DNA of 9,555 bases from Bacteroidota bacterium. GTDB lineage: Bacteria > Bacteroidota > Bacteroidia > Chitinophagales > Chitinophagaceae. The first letter of the stretch is position 1. Each line of letters begins with the position of its first letter. A program made the translations under genes and the position numbers. The DNA is taken from positions 1 through 9,555 of the forward strand of contig CANFLP010000070.1 of NCBI GenBank assembly GCA_947447835.1. Reading direction: 5' to 3'. The notes beneath the pieces were generated by a model, which searched no databases, had not been told where the DNA came from, and was given only the letters and a program-made list of their open reading frames with translations. Shown one piece after another: positions 1 through 7,237 of this stretch.

Positions 1-684
1 GACGATGTGACTGAAGCAGTCTTGTTGGCTAAGATTAGTGAATTAAACGCCGACCCAACCGTTGACGGCATCTTGGTTCAATTGCCATTACCAAAACATA
101 TCGAAGACGAAAGAATAATTGAAGCGATTCACCCTGACAAGGATGTGGATGGTTTTCATCCTATGAATATTGGAAGAATGGTGCAAGGATTTGACACTTT
201 TATTCCTGCTACTCCTTATGGCGTGTTGTTAATGTTGGAGCATTTTAAAATTGAGACAAAAGGGAAACATGCAGTTGTAGTAGGTCGCAGTAAGATTGTA
301 GGAAGACCCATGAGTATATTATTAAGTAGCGGTCATCCACAAGGAGACGCGCATGTTACTTTATGTCACCGCTTTACACCAAAAGAAGAATTAATTAAGC
401 TAACACAGCAAGCTGACATTTTAGTTGTTGCTGTTGGCATACCAGAATTTATTACTGGCGATATGATTAAACCAGGTGCTGTTATAATTGACGTAGGTAT
501 TACGCGCGTAGAAGATGCAACTGCGAAAAAAGGATTCCGCATTAAAGGGGATGTGAATTATGAGCAAGCAATTGCAAAGGCATCCGCTGTAACCCCTGTG
601 CCGGGTGGCGTAGGCTTAATGACCATTGCAGGTTTATTAATGAATACCATGAAAGCATACGAGGGAAAATTTTACCACAACTAA
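1..684 (+). CDS. folD: Bifunctional methylenetetrahydrofolate dehydrogenase / methenyltetrahydrofolate cyclohydrolase FolD (5' end outside window)
   Basis: FolD is a cytosolic enzyme that interconverts 5,10-methylene-THF, 5,10-methenyl-THF and 10-formyl-THF with NADP, supplying C1 units for purines and formyl-Met. The frame is open from base 1, so the GTG at base 7 is not a real start. The 227 residues seen lack about the first 65, which would hold the catalytic Tyr/Lys. Visible, numbered from base 1: family signature DGILVQLPLP (22-31), KDVDGFHPMN with the substrate Asp at 50, NADP-binding GRSKIVGRP (95-103), a VIIDVG strand, GDVNYE, and the C-terminal signature PGGVGLMT (201-208). The last signature has Leu206 where the textbook form PGGVGPMT has Pro. 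Everything else is canonical and the length fits, so it is probably functional. queE follows after 23 bp on the same strand, suggesting co-transcription. Identification is secure. Confidence 0.97.
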   Translation, partial: DDVTEAVLLAKISELNADPTVDGILVQLPLPKHIEDERIIEAIHPDKDVDGFHPMNIGRMVQGFDTFIPATPYGVLLMLEHFKIETKGKHAVVVGRSKIVGRPMSILLSSGHPQGDAHVTLCHRFTPKEELIKLTQQADILVVAVGIPEFITGDMIKPGAVIIDVGITRVEDATAKKGFRIKGDVNYEQAIAKASAVTPVPGGVGLMTIAGLLMNTMKAYEGKFYHN

Positions 685-707
685 TTGAAGTCTGCACTCC
701 TTATAAT

Positions 708-1322
708 ATGAGCAACACTATTACACAACAATATCCAGTAATGGAAATGTTTTATTCTTTGCAAGGCGAAGGATATCATCAAGGCAAAGCAGCGTATTTC
801 ATTCGCTTAGCTGGATGTGACGTAGGTTGTGTATGGTGTGATGTAAAGGATAGTTGGGATGCAAGTAAACACCCTGTTTTATCAATTGAAGAGATTGTAA
901 ATAGTGCATTACAACATCCGGGTCGCTTGGCAATTGTTACAGGAGGTGAACCCTTGCTTCATAATTTATACCCATTGACTGCTGCGTTAAAAGCAGCAGG
1001 TTTTGAAACGAATATTGAAACTTCGGGTTCAAGCCCTATGTCGGGAGATTGGGACTGGGTATGCTTATCGCCTAAAAAGTTTAAAGCACCTTTACCTGAA
1101 AATTTACCCCTAGCCTCTGAATTAAAAGTAGTGGTATTCAACAACTCTGATTTTGAATGGGCTGAAACCTATGCAAAACAAGTAAGCGCTCATTGTAAAT
1201 TATATTTGCAACCAGAATGGGATAAACAAGTGCAAATCACACCTGTCGTGATAGAATACATAAAAGCAAACCCTAAATGGGAATTAAGCGCACAATTACA
1301 TAAGTACATTCAAGTACCATAA
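708..1322 (+). CDS. queE: 7-carboxy-7-deazaguanine synthase QueE (radical SAM)
   Basis: QueE is a radical SAM enzyme that contracts 6-carboxy-5,6,7,8-tetrahydropterin to 7-carboxy-7-deazaguanine, an early step towards preQ0 and queuosine in tRNA. The 204-residue length is normal for the compact QueE form. The N-terminal substrate/SAM region FYSLQGEG (15-22) is present. The [4Fe-4S] cluster motif is Cys37-x3-Cys41-x2-Cys44, followed by Asp45. The SAM-binding TGGEP is at 78-82, an NIETSG strand follows, and the protein ends in the typical QLHKYIQVP. The ATG at 708 puts the conserved core at the usual distance from the N-terminus; no clear Shine-Dalgarno is visible, as is usual in Bacteroidota. 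The partner genes queD, queC and queF are not in this window, so the pathway must be completed elsewhere. The gene lies 23 bp after folD and 29 bp before the next gene, and is probably part of that operon. Confidence 0.96.
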   Translation: MSNTITQQYPVMEMFYSLQGEGYHQGKAAYFIRLAGCDVGCVWCDVKDSWDASKHPVLSIEEIVNSALQHPGRLAIVTGGEPLLHNLYPLTAALKAAGFETNIETSGSSPMSGDWDWVCLSPKKFKAPLPENLPLASELKVVVFNNSDFEWAETYAKQVSAHCKLYLQPEWDKQVQITPVVIEYIKANPKWELSAQLHKYIQVP

Positions 1323-1351
1323 TAAGTATATTTACAAGACAATTTAGTGGT

Positions 1352-3244
1352 ATGCAAAATTGGCTAAAGCTATTTTTAATGGTGGGCATTATTTCATGTT
1401 GCTGTGTAACATCTGCGCAAGCGCAAAATGATGCTGGTGCAGCAAAGAAATTATACGACAAAGCCATAGTAGCGATAGACAATCAAAACTTTGAATCCAG
1501 CGTTTCATTGCTAAATGCAAGCATAAAAAAGGATACAAGTTTTATATACAGCTACCTTACTTTATTTCAAGTGTATTTGGATTTAAAACAAAGTGAAAAA
1601 GCAATTTCCATTTTTGAAAAAGGAATCAACAAAGATCCAAATGCATTTATACCCTACTATGTAAAATACGCAAGCGCATACGCTAGCTTAGGTAATTATC
1701 AAAAAGCATTCTATATCTTAAATCCAATCAGGAACAGCGCTCCAGCTTATTTAAAACAAAAAGTAGCAGCTCTATTAGACATTTGCTCCTATGCTATACT
1801 ACATCCTTCGGACCCCATAATTAAAGTAACCAATGTTGGGGATAGTATAAATACTCCTTCTGCAGAGTACTTCCCCACTGTAACGGTACAGGATAGTTTG
1901 TTTTTATTTATGCGTCGCAATAATTATAAGCGTGAAGATTTTTATGCTAGTACTATTACATCTAAAGGTTTTACGAAAGCACAACCCTTGTCGGATACCT
2001 TAAATCTTGCCGACAAAAAAGGAAGTCCAAGTTTATCTTCTAATTTAAAAACCTTATACTACGCAGCCGACTATGCCGAGCGTGGGTATGGCCGATATGA
2101 TATTTACAAAGTAGATAAAACAAAGACGGGTTGGTCTTTGCCAAAAAATCTTGGTCAAAATATTAATACAGATTTTTGGGAGAGTGCTCCTAGCATTTCC
2201 CCAGACGGTCAGGCCCTATATTTTTGCAGCAATGTACCTGGTGGTTTTGGAGGAATAGATATTTATGTTGCTTATAAAAATGAGAAAGGGGGATGGGGTG
2301 AAGCAATTAATTTAGGACCATCTATCAATACTGCAGGTGATGAACAAACCCCTTTTATTCATGCAGATAATAGAACATTGTATTTTGCTTCGAATGGCTG
2401 GCCCGGTTATGGTGGTTCTGATTTATTTATGTCCAGAAAAAAGATAGATGGTACATGGAGTAGACCCACTAACCTTGGATACCCAATTAATACAATTGAT
2501 AACGAAGGTAGTATTGCCGTGGCAAGTGATGGCACACAAGGATATATTGCAAGTGACCGAATTGACAGCAGAGGAGGACTAGATATTTACAAAGTGACGC
2601 TTTCGAGAAGCACAAGAGCTAATAAAACCTATTATTTAAAAGGTATCATCACCGACACTTTAGCTAAACAATATTTAGCAGGCACCGTTCGATTAGTAGA
2701 CCCTGCCGATACTACAAGTTATATGCAAGTGAACGTAGATAGCACTGGCGCATTTGTATTAGCACTTCCTTACTTTGATAGTTTAGGCATACAAGTAAAC
2801 AGTCCAAATCATGAATTTGCAAGTATGTTGTTAAGTATGGATAGCCTTTCAAAAATTGCAGGCAATACCATATATTTTAATCTTGCCGCAATTCAAAAAC
2901 AATTTAGCAGCAATTTTAACAATGTCTTTTTTGAAATTAATTCAGCAAAGTTAAAGCTCATGTCCAATGTTGAATTAGATGCGCTTGTAACTTATTTAAA
3001 AGAGACACAGGATGCAACCATATTAATTGAAGGGCACACCGATAATACAGGAAATGACGAGGCCAATTTAATTTTATCTACAAAACGTGCTGAGTCTATT
3101 GCACAGTATTTAATTAAGAAGGGTATTGACAAAACGCGCATTGGTACCAAGGGTTATGGATCCACTAAGCCAATATCTGACAATGCTTTAGAAATAGGCC
3201 GTAAACAAAATAGACGTACTAGTTTTACCATCACACTTCCTTAG
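1352..3244 (+). CDS. PorE-like envelope protein: TPR, five-blade PD40 propeller, CRD and OmpA-C domains
   Basis: A 630-residue exported protein with four regions after its signal peptide. Residues about 30-155 are TPR-like helical repeats. Five PD40/WD40-like blades start near 171, 225, 277, 330 and 384, spaced 52-54 residues, each with a 'P-S-ls-dg-LYF.S' core and a 'G..DIY/DLF' strand. A carboxypeptidase-regulatory-like beta domain spans about 425-505. An OmpA C-terminal peptidoglycan-binding domain spans about 524-630, with GHTDN (561-565), Arg579 and NRR (620-622) supplying the expected diaminopimelate-contacting Asp and Arg. This order matches PorE (PG1058) of Porphyromonas gingivalis, which helps anchor the type IX secretion apparatus to peptidoglycan. 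Many other Bacteroidota PD40-OmpA proteins look similar, so orthology is inferred. The N-terminus can be read as signal peptidase I (AQA/Q at 24/25) or as a lipobox (I-I-S-Cys16). Either way it should sit in the periplasm at the outer membrane. It follows queE by 29 bp. Confidence 0.9.
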   Translation: MQNWLKLFLMVGIISCCCVTSAQAQNDAGAAKKLYDKAIVAIDNQNFESSVSLLNASIKKDTSFIYSYLTLFQVYLDLKQSEKAISIFEKGINKDPNAFIPYYVKYASAYASLGNYQKAFYILNPIRNSAPAYLKQKVAALLDICSYAILHPSDPIIKVTNVGDSINTPSAEYFPTVTVQDSLFLFMRRNNYKREDFYASTITSKGFTKAQPLSDTLNLADKKGSPSLSSNLKTLYYAADYAERGYGRYDIYKVDKTKTGWSLPKNLGQNINTDFWESAPSISPDGQALYFCSNVPGGFGGIDIYVAYKNEKGGWGEAINLGPSINTAGDEQTPFIHADNRTLYFASNGWPGYGGSDLFMSRKKIDGTWSRPTNLGYPINTIDNEGSIAVASDGTQGYIASDRIDSRGGLDIYKVTLSRSTRANKTYYLKGIITDTLAKQYLAGTVRLVDPADTTSYMQVNVDSTGAFVLALPYFDSLGIQVNSPNHEFASMLLSMDSLSKIAGNTIYFNLAAIQKQFSSNFNNVFFEINSAKLKLMSNVELDALVTYLKETQDATILIEGHTDNTGNDEANLILSTKRAESIAQYLIKKGIDKTRIGTKGYGSTKPISDNALEIGRKQNRRTSFTITLP

Positions 3245-3351
3245 TTATCATTATGCACCAGCGTTAAATGCACTAATAAAATTTAACCATGTATTATTCA
3301 ATTAGAGTTTTAAAGTATTAATACGCACATTAAAGGCGAATGAATGAACGA

Positions 3352-3377
3352 TGTTTAGATGATGAATTATCTAAACA
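3352..3377 (+). promoter_or_regulatory. Perfect 9-bp inverted repeat over the dprA start codon
   Basis: TGTTTAGAT (3352-3360) and ATCTAAACA (3369-3377) are exact reverse complements separated by the 8-base loop GATGAATT. The dprA ATG at 3359 lies at the top of the 5' arm and the alternative in-frame ATG at 3362 is in the loop. In the mRNA the structure would occlude initiation; in DNA it could be an operator. Just upstream, an ATG at 3344 in the same frame opens a 4-codon ORF (M-N-D-V-stop) whose TAG at 3356-3358 abuts the dprA ATG, with a weak AAAGG at 3332-3336 before it. The repeat itself is seen directly. A regulatory role is inference: an AT-rich repeat of this size can arise by chance in a window this long. 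Confidence 0.35.
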
Positions 3378-4486
3378 ATGAAGCCTCCCCTATTAATGAA
3401 GAAGAATTATTATACTTGATTGCATTTACGATGTTGCCCGGCATGGGTGAGATGCAGAAAAATAAAATGTTACAATATTATAAGTCTGCATTAAATATTT
3501 ATAATTACAAGAAAGATGACAAAATAGAATGGCCTTTAAGAGAAGCAGCGATTGAATTAAAATTTATTGAAAAACATTCAATACAGTGCTTTAGCATTTT
3601 AGATAAGTATTATCCCAATAGGCTTGTTCAAAACATGGATGCCCCACCCTTGTTGTATTTAAAAGGCTCAGCTAATTTTAACCTGCCTCAGTTAATTAGT
3701 ATTATTGGCACCAGGCAACATACCCAACAAGTAAAAAAAGTAATTCATGAATTGCTAGAAGGTCTGAATCATTTAAAGTTAGGCGTAATAAGCGGTCTGG
3801 CATTGGGTGTGGACGGCATTGCACATGAAGCAGCATTGCATTTTAATATGCCCACCTGGGGTGTATTAGCACATGGACTTGATCAAATATACCCAAATCA
3901 ACATAGACGATTGGCCATTAATATGCTACAAAACAAAGGTGGCCTTATTACAGAGTGTAGACAAAAAACGCTCACAATGCCTTTTCAATTTCCAAAACGC
4001 AATCGTATTGTTGCTGGCATGAGCGATACAACTATTGTGATTGAAAGTGCAATTGAAGGCGGCAGCATGATAACGGCAAAATTGGCAAGAGGTTATGATA
4101 GAGAAGTATTTGCAGTACCCGGAAAAATACACGACGCAAAAAGTAAGGGATGTTTGTGGCTCATCAAAAATGAAATTGCAACCTTATACCACGACCCGGT
4201 TCAATTGTTAGAGAATATGAATTGGCCTGCAAAAGAAATTTTGGATCAAGAACAGCTTGCCAAAAACCCTTTATCACAAAATGCTAAATCGCAACAAACT
4301 AGTTTAATATTAAACCCAGTTACCCAGTCCATCTATTTATTAATACAATCAAAAGGACCCATTCAAAAGGATGCCATTTGTATGGAATTGGCCATTTCAA
4401 GCAGTGTTGTAGCTGGTCACTTATTAGAGTTAGAACTAAATGGCCATATTCATTTACAGGCCGGGAATGTCTATTCTACCGCCTAA
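3359..4486 (+). CDS. dprA: DNA-processing protein DprA (Smf)
   Basis: DprA binds incoming single-stranded DNA during natural transformation and loads RecA onto it; it is found even in species not known to be competent. The 375 residues show the full three-part layout. The N-terminal SAM/HhH-like helical domain contains LPGMGEMQ (about 27-34). The Rossmann-like core has IIGTRQ (115-120), SGLALGVDGIAH (145-156), the 'G-L-D-x-I-YP' strand, KRNRIVAG (213-220), GGSMITA (234-240) and AVPGKI (252-257). The C-terminal winged-helix domain is about 319-375. After PGK the usual G-C-N-x-LI motif reads G-C-L-W-LI, so the conserved Asn is replaced. The start is uncertain between adjacent ATGs at 3359 and 3362, both inside an inverted repeat. 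It is preceded by a 114-bp gap and probably begins a new transcript, though no consensus promoter is visible there. Confidence 0.95.
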   Translation: MMNYLNNEASPINEEELLYLIAFTMLPGMGEMQKNKMLQYYKSALNIYNYKKDDKIEWPLREAAIELKFIEKHSIQCFSILDKYYPNRLVQNMDAPPLLYLKGSANFNLPQLISIIGTRQHTQQVKKVIHELLEGLNHLKLGVISGLALGVDGIAHEAALHFNMPTWGVLAHGLDQIYPNQHRRLAINMLQNKGGLITECRQKTLTMPFQFPKRNRIVAGMSDTTIVIESAIEGGSMITAKLARGYDREVFAVPGKIHDAKSKGCLWLIKNEIATLYHDPVQLLENMNWPAKEILDQEQLAKNPLSQNAKSQQTSLILNPVTQSIYLLIQSKGPIQKDAICMELAISSSVVAGHLLELELNGHIHLQAGNVYSTA

Positions 4487-4518
4487 GTTGCTGTTTATCA
4501 ATAGGCTCAAAAAAGGAT

Positions 4519-4549
4519 TTTGCCAAAATGCGTCAAAAAACTACCTTTG
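4519..4549 (+). promoter_or_regulatory. Candidate Bacteroidota-type promoter for guaB
   Basis: TTTG (4519-4522) is followed after 19 bases by TACCTTTG (4542-4549), an exact match to the Bacteroidota -33/-7 consensus TTTG...TAnnTTTG with optimal spacing. It lies in the 66-bp gap between dprA and guaB. The -7 box ends only 3 bases before the guaB ATG at 4553, so the expected start site falls at or just after that ATG. Either the transcript is leaderless, translation begins elsewhere, or the match is fortuitous. No better match was seen in the other intergenic gaps. Confidence 0.4.
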
Positions 4550-4552
4550 CCT

Positions 4553-6034
4553 ATGGCAACAAGAAATTCTACAAACAACTCCCGCATTTTTGGTCAAGGC
4601 TTAACATTCGACGACGTATTGTTGATGCCGGCTTATTCTGAGATACTTCCATCGGAAGTTAAAATCTACTCCCAGCTTACCAAAAACATCCAATTAAATG
4701 TTCCTATTTTGTCTTCTGCAATGGATACTGTTACAGAAGCAAGCTTAGCAATTGCATTAGCACGTGAAGGTGGTATTGGTATTTTGCATAAGAACATGAG
4801 TATCGAACGCCAAGCCGAGCAAGTGCGCAAGGTTAAACGTAGCGAGAGTGGAATGATTGTAGATCCTATTACATTAGAAGTAAACGCTACTATAGGTGAC
4901 GCTTTAATTTTAATGAAAGAAAATAAAATTGGTGGCATTCCAATTGTTGATAAAGGAAATAAACTAGTTGGTATCCTAACTAATAGAGACTTACGTTTCG
5001 AGACCGATCGTAAACGAAAAGTAAGCGAGGTAATGACTAAAGAAAATTTAATCATTGCGCCAGAAGGAACCGATTTAAGAAAAGCAGAGAAAATTTTAAG
5101 ACAATATAAAATTGAAAAATTACCAGTAGTAAGCAAGCAAGGAAAATTAATTGGTTTAATTACTTACCGAGATATTTTACAGTTGAGTGCTTTCCCAAAT
5201 GCAGTGAAAGACAATATTGGTCGTTTACTAGTGGGTGCAGCATTAGGAATCACAAAAGATATTTTAGATCGTGCTGCAGCATTACAAGCTGTAGGTGTAG
5301 ATATTGTTTCCTTAGACAGTGCCCATGGACATAGTAAAGGCGTTATTGAAGCTTTGAAAACATTAAAGAAGAATTTTAAAAACTTGCAAGTCATTGCTGG
5401 TAATATAGCAACATCACAAGGCGCTTTGGCTTTAGCGAATGCAGGCGCCGATGCGGTGAAAGTAGGTATCGGACCAGGATCTATTTGTACTACCCGTATT
5501 GTAGCTGGTGCAGGTGTTCCTCAATTAACCGCTATTATGGAAGCTACTAAAGCATTAAAAGGAAAGAATGTTCCTGTAATTGCTGACGGTGGAATTAGAT
5601 ATACAGGAGATATGGTTAAAGCATTAGCCGCTGGTGCTAACTGCGTAATGATGGGAAGCATATTTGCGGGTACCGAAGAAAGTCCAGGTGAAACCATTAT
5701 ATACGAAGGCCGTAAGTTTAAAGGGTATCGTGGTATGGGAAGTATTGGTGCCATGGGACAAGGTAGCGGTGACAGATATTTTCAAGAAGGAACTGATAGC
5801 AAAAAATTTGTACCAGAAGGAATTGAAGGACGTGTTGCTTACAAAGGAAATTTAAGTGAAATTATTTATCAATTTGTAGGTGGATTAAAAGCGGGTATGG
5901 GATATTGTGGTGCTAAAACCGTTAAGGATTTGCAAAATGCCACATTCGTTCAAATTACCAATGCAGGTATGAAAGAAAGTCATGCACACGATATTGATAT
6001 CACAAAAGAGGCTCCTAACTATAGCCGTAAATAA
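4553..6034 (+). CDS. guaB: Inosine-5'-monophosphate dehydrogenase GuaB
   Basis: GuaB catalyses NAD-dependent oxidation of IMP to XMP, the committed step of GMP synthesis, as a cytosolic tetramer. From the ATG at 4553 the protein has 493 residues, normal for bacteria. The N-terminal strand LTFDDVLLMPAYS comes first. Two CBS domains (about 103-152 and 159-212), which form the regulatory Bateman module, are inserted into the TIM barrel. The catalytic loop GPGSICTT carries Cys312. DGGIR (345-349) and RGMGSIGAM (from 393) bind IMP. The flap has the Arg408-Tyr409 dyad in GDRYF, followed by EGIEGRVAYKG. A TTG at 4520 would add 11 residues (MPKCVKKLPLP) without family support, and the ATG at 4528 is out of frame, so 4553 is preferred. 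The lnb-like gene begins 6 bp after the stop, indicating co-transcription. A Bacteroidota promoter match lies directly upstream. Confidence 0.97.
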   Translation: MATRNSTNNSRIFGQGLTFDDVLLMPAYSEILPSEVKIYSQLTKNIQLNVPILSSAMDTVTEASLAIALAREGGIGILHKNMSIERQAEQVRKVKRSESGMIVDPITLEVNATIGDALILMKENKIGGIPIVDKGNKLVGILTNRDLRFETDRKRKVSEVMTKENLIIAPEGTDLRKAEKILRQYKIEKLPVVSKQGKLIGLITYRDILQLSAFPNAVKDNIGRLLVGAALGITKDILDRAAALQAVGVDIVSLDSAHGHSKGVIEALKTLKKNFKNLQVIAGNIATSQGALALANAGADAVKVGIGPGSICTTRIVAGAGVPQLTAIMEATKALKGKNVPVIADGGIRYTGDMVKALAAGANCVMMGSIFAGTEESPGETIIYEGRKFKGYRGMGSIGAMGQGSGDRYFQEGTDSKKFVPEGIEGRVAYKGNLSEIIYQFVGGLKAGMGYCGAKTVKDLQNATFVQITNAGMKESHAHDIDITKEAPNYSRK

Positions 6035-6040
6035 ACCTCA

Positions 6041-7201
6041 ATGAAAAAAGTATTGGGGAAATTATTTTACATCATTTTAATATGTAGCCTTTTACAACCA
6101 AAGGCTACTATAGCGCAGGATAGTACACAAAATACTAAACTGCGTTTTAGTTTAATTACTTGTGATGCAGGCGACGACTTGTATACCATTTGGGGGCATA
6201 CCGCAATTAGAGTAATTGACAGCATTAATCATACCGATTTCGTTTATAACTACGGAAGCTTTGATTTTAATACGCCCAACTTTATTGCCAAATTCATGAA
6301 GGGTGATTTAAGGTATTTTATTAGTGCAGATACCTACGCTAATTTTTTATACGAATACCAATACTTTGGTAGAGATGTACACGAACAGGTTTTAAAATTA
6401 ACTACTGTAGAAAAAAACAAATGGTACACGGCATTGCAAACAAATATGATCCCTGGCAACCGTTTTTACTTATATAATTTTATAACAGACAATTGCACCA
6501 CGCGTATTAAGGATGGTTTATTTAAACATGCTCCAATAAATGAATACAGTATTGGCATTCGTTCGTTTAGGGAGGAAGTAGTGAGTGCTCCATATAAAGG
6601 AGGATTAGGATGGATTGGACTAGGCATTGACTTGTTATTAGGCGCAGTTGCAGACAAGACGCCTAACCTTTATCAGGAAGCATTTTTGCCAAGTTTGTTA
6701 TATAAGAAAATGGCATTAAATCCTCACTTAGTCATAGCAAATAATAATATCAAATACAATACTAAGCCTACTGAGCGTGGCGGACTTCCTATTAATTTTT
6801 TAATTGGATTTTTATTGGTTTACATTTTTGCATCAAGCTGGAACACATTAGCTACGCAACGCATAGCAAGGGTGCTTGATATAATTTTATTATTTATATT
6901 GGGTATTGGTGGCGCATTGGTTTTATATATGAGTCAATTTTCATTACATACCGCATGTCATGAAAACTATAACTTAATTTGGTTGCACCCTTTGTATTTA
7001 TTAGCCATACCAACCTACTTTATCTCTAAAAAATGGACTGGCTATTTGGGCTGGCTATTTTTTGCAACTACAGTAGTATTAATGTTTGCGAATCATTGGA
7101 TACCACAACATTTTTCAAAGTCGGTAATAGCAGTTATGGTTATTGCACTGTTTTTGCAAACCAGACTTATTAAAAGAGGCACATTAGCAAAGTACCAATA
7201 G
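6041..7201 (+). CDS. DUF4105 / Lnb-like membrane protein, predicted lipoprotein N-acyltransferase
   Basis: A 386-residue inner-membrane protein. A signal peptide (K2-K3, hydrophobic 8-18, likely cleavage after Ala25) leads to a periplasmic domain of about 220 residues. Five membrane segments follow at about 251-271, 280-298, 312-329, 334-351 and 361-377. The periplasmic domain carries WGHTAIRV with His53 and DNCTTR with Cys152. A His-before-Cys order is that of circularly permuted papain-like enzymes. The NLIWLHPLYLL stretch (311-321) in the third segment resembles the conserved membrane part of this family. As I recall it, the DUF4105 family includes Lnb, the Bacteroides enzyme that adds the third acyl chain to the N-terminal Cys of lipoproteins in place of Lnt. 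Membership is well supported by motifs and topology; the reaction is inferred. The gene starts 6 bp after guaB with no Shine-Dalgarno, so translation may be coupled. There is no functional link to purine synthesis. Confidence 0.85.
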   Translation: MKKVLGKLFYIILICSLLQPKATIAQDSTQNTKLRFSLITCDAGDDLYTIWGHTAIRVIDSINHTDFVYNYGSFDFNTPNFIAKFMKGDLRYFISADTYANFLYEYQYFGRDVHEQVLKLTTVEKNKWYTALQTNMIPGNRFYLYNFITDNCTTRIKDGLFKHAPINEYSIGIRSFREEVVSAPYKGGLGWIGLGIDLLLGAVADKTPNLYQEAFLPSLLYKKMALNPHLVIANNNIKYNTKPTERGGLPINFLIGFLLVYIFASSWNTLATQRIARVLDIILLFILGIGGALVLYMSQFSLHTACHENYNLIWLHPLYLLAIPTYFISKKWTGYLGWLFFATTVVLMFANHWIPQHFSKSVIAVMVIALFLQTRLIKRGTLAKYQ

Positions 7202-7237
7202 GGTCAATTAATTTATCAACTCCTTAAACGGAATGCC

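Noticed and set aside
7..9. GTG as start of folD
   Set aside because: The frame is open upstream to base 1, and FolD needs about 65 more residues including the catalytic Tyr/Lys region, so the gene is simply cut by the window.
703..708. TATAAT immediately before the queE ATG, resembling an E. coli -10 box
   Set aside because: It overlaps the start codon region, has no -35 partner, and Bacteroidota do not use this consensus. The 23-bp gap after folD fits co-transcription better.
1327..1335. TATATTTA before the PorE-like gene, a near match to TAnnTTTG
   Set aside because: The final G is missing and no TTTG lies at the right distance upstream. The gap to queE is only 29 bp.
3263..3287. Inverted repeat GTTAAAT / ATTTAAC with an 11-base loop just after the PorE-like gene
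   Set aside because: Only 7 bp, almost entirely A/T, no T-tract on the + side, and repeats this weak are expected by chance in such AT-rich DNA. Too little to call a terminator.
4520..4552. N-terminal extension of GuaB from the TTG at 4520, and the overlapping +1-frame ORF from the ATG at 4528
   Set aside because: The added residues MPKCVKKLPLP are not typical of GuaB and would overlap the promoter match. The ATG at 4528 is out of frame and its ORF runs only 38 codons into guaB without family features.
4666..5136. 156-codon open frame on the - strand inside guaB
   Set aside because: It is antisense to highly conserved guaB codons, with low-complexity Ser/Leu/Ile-rich composition typical of a reverse-frame shadow and no recognisable domain.
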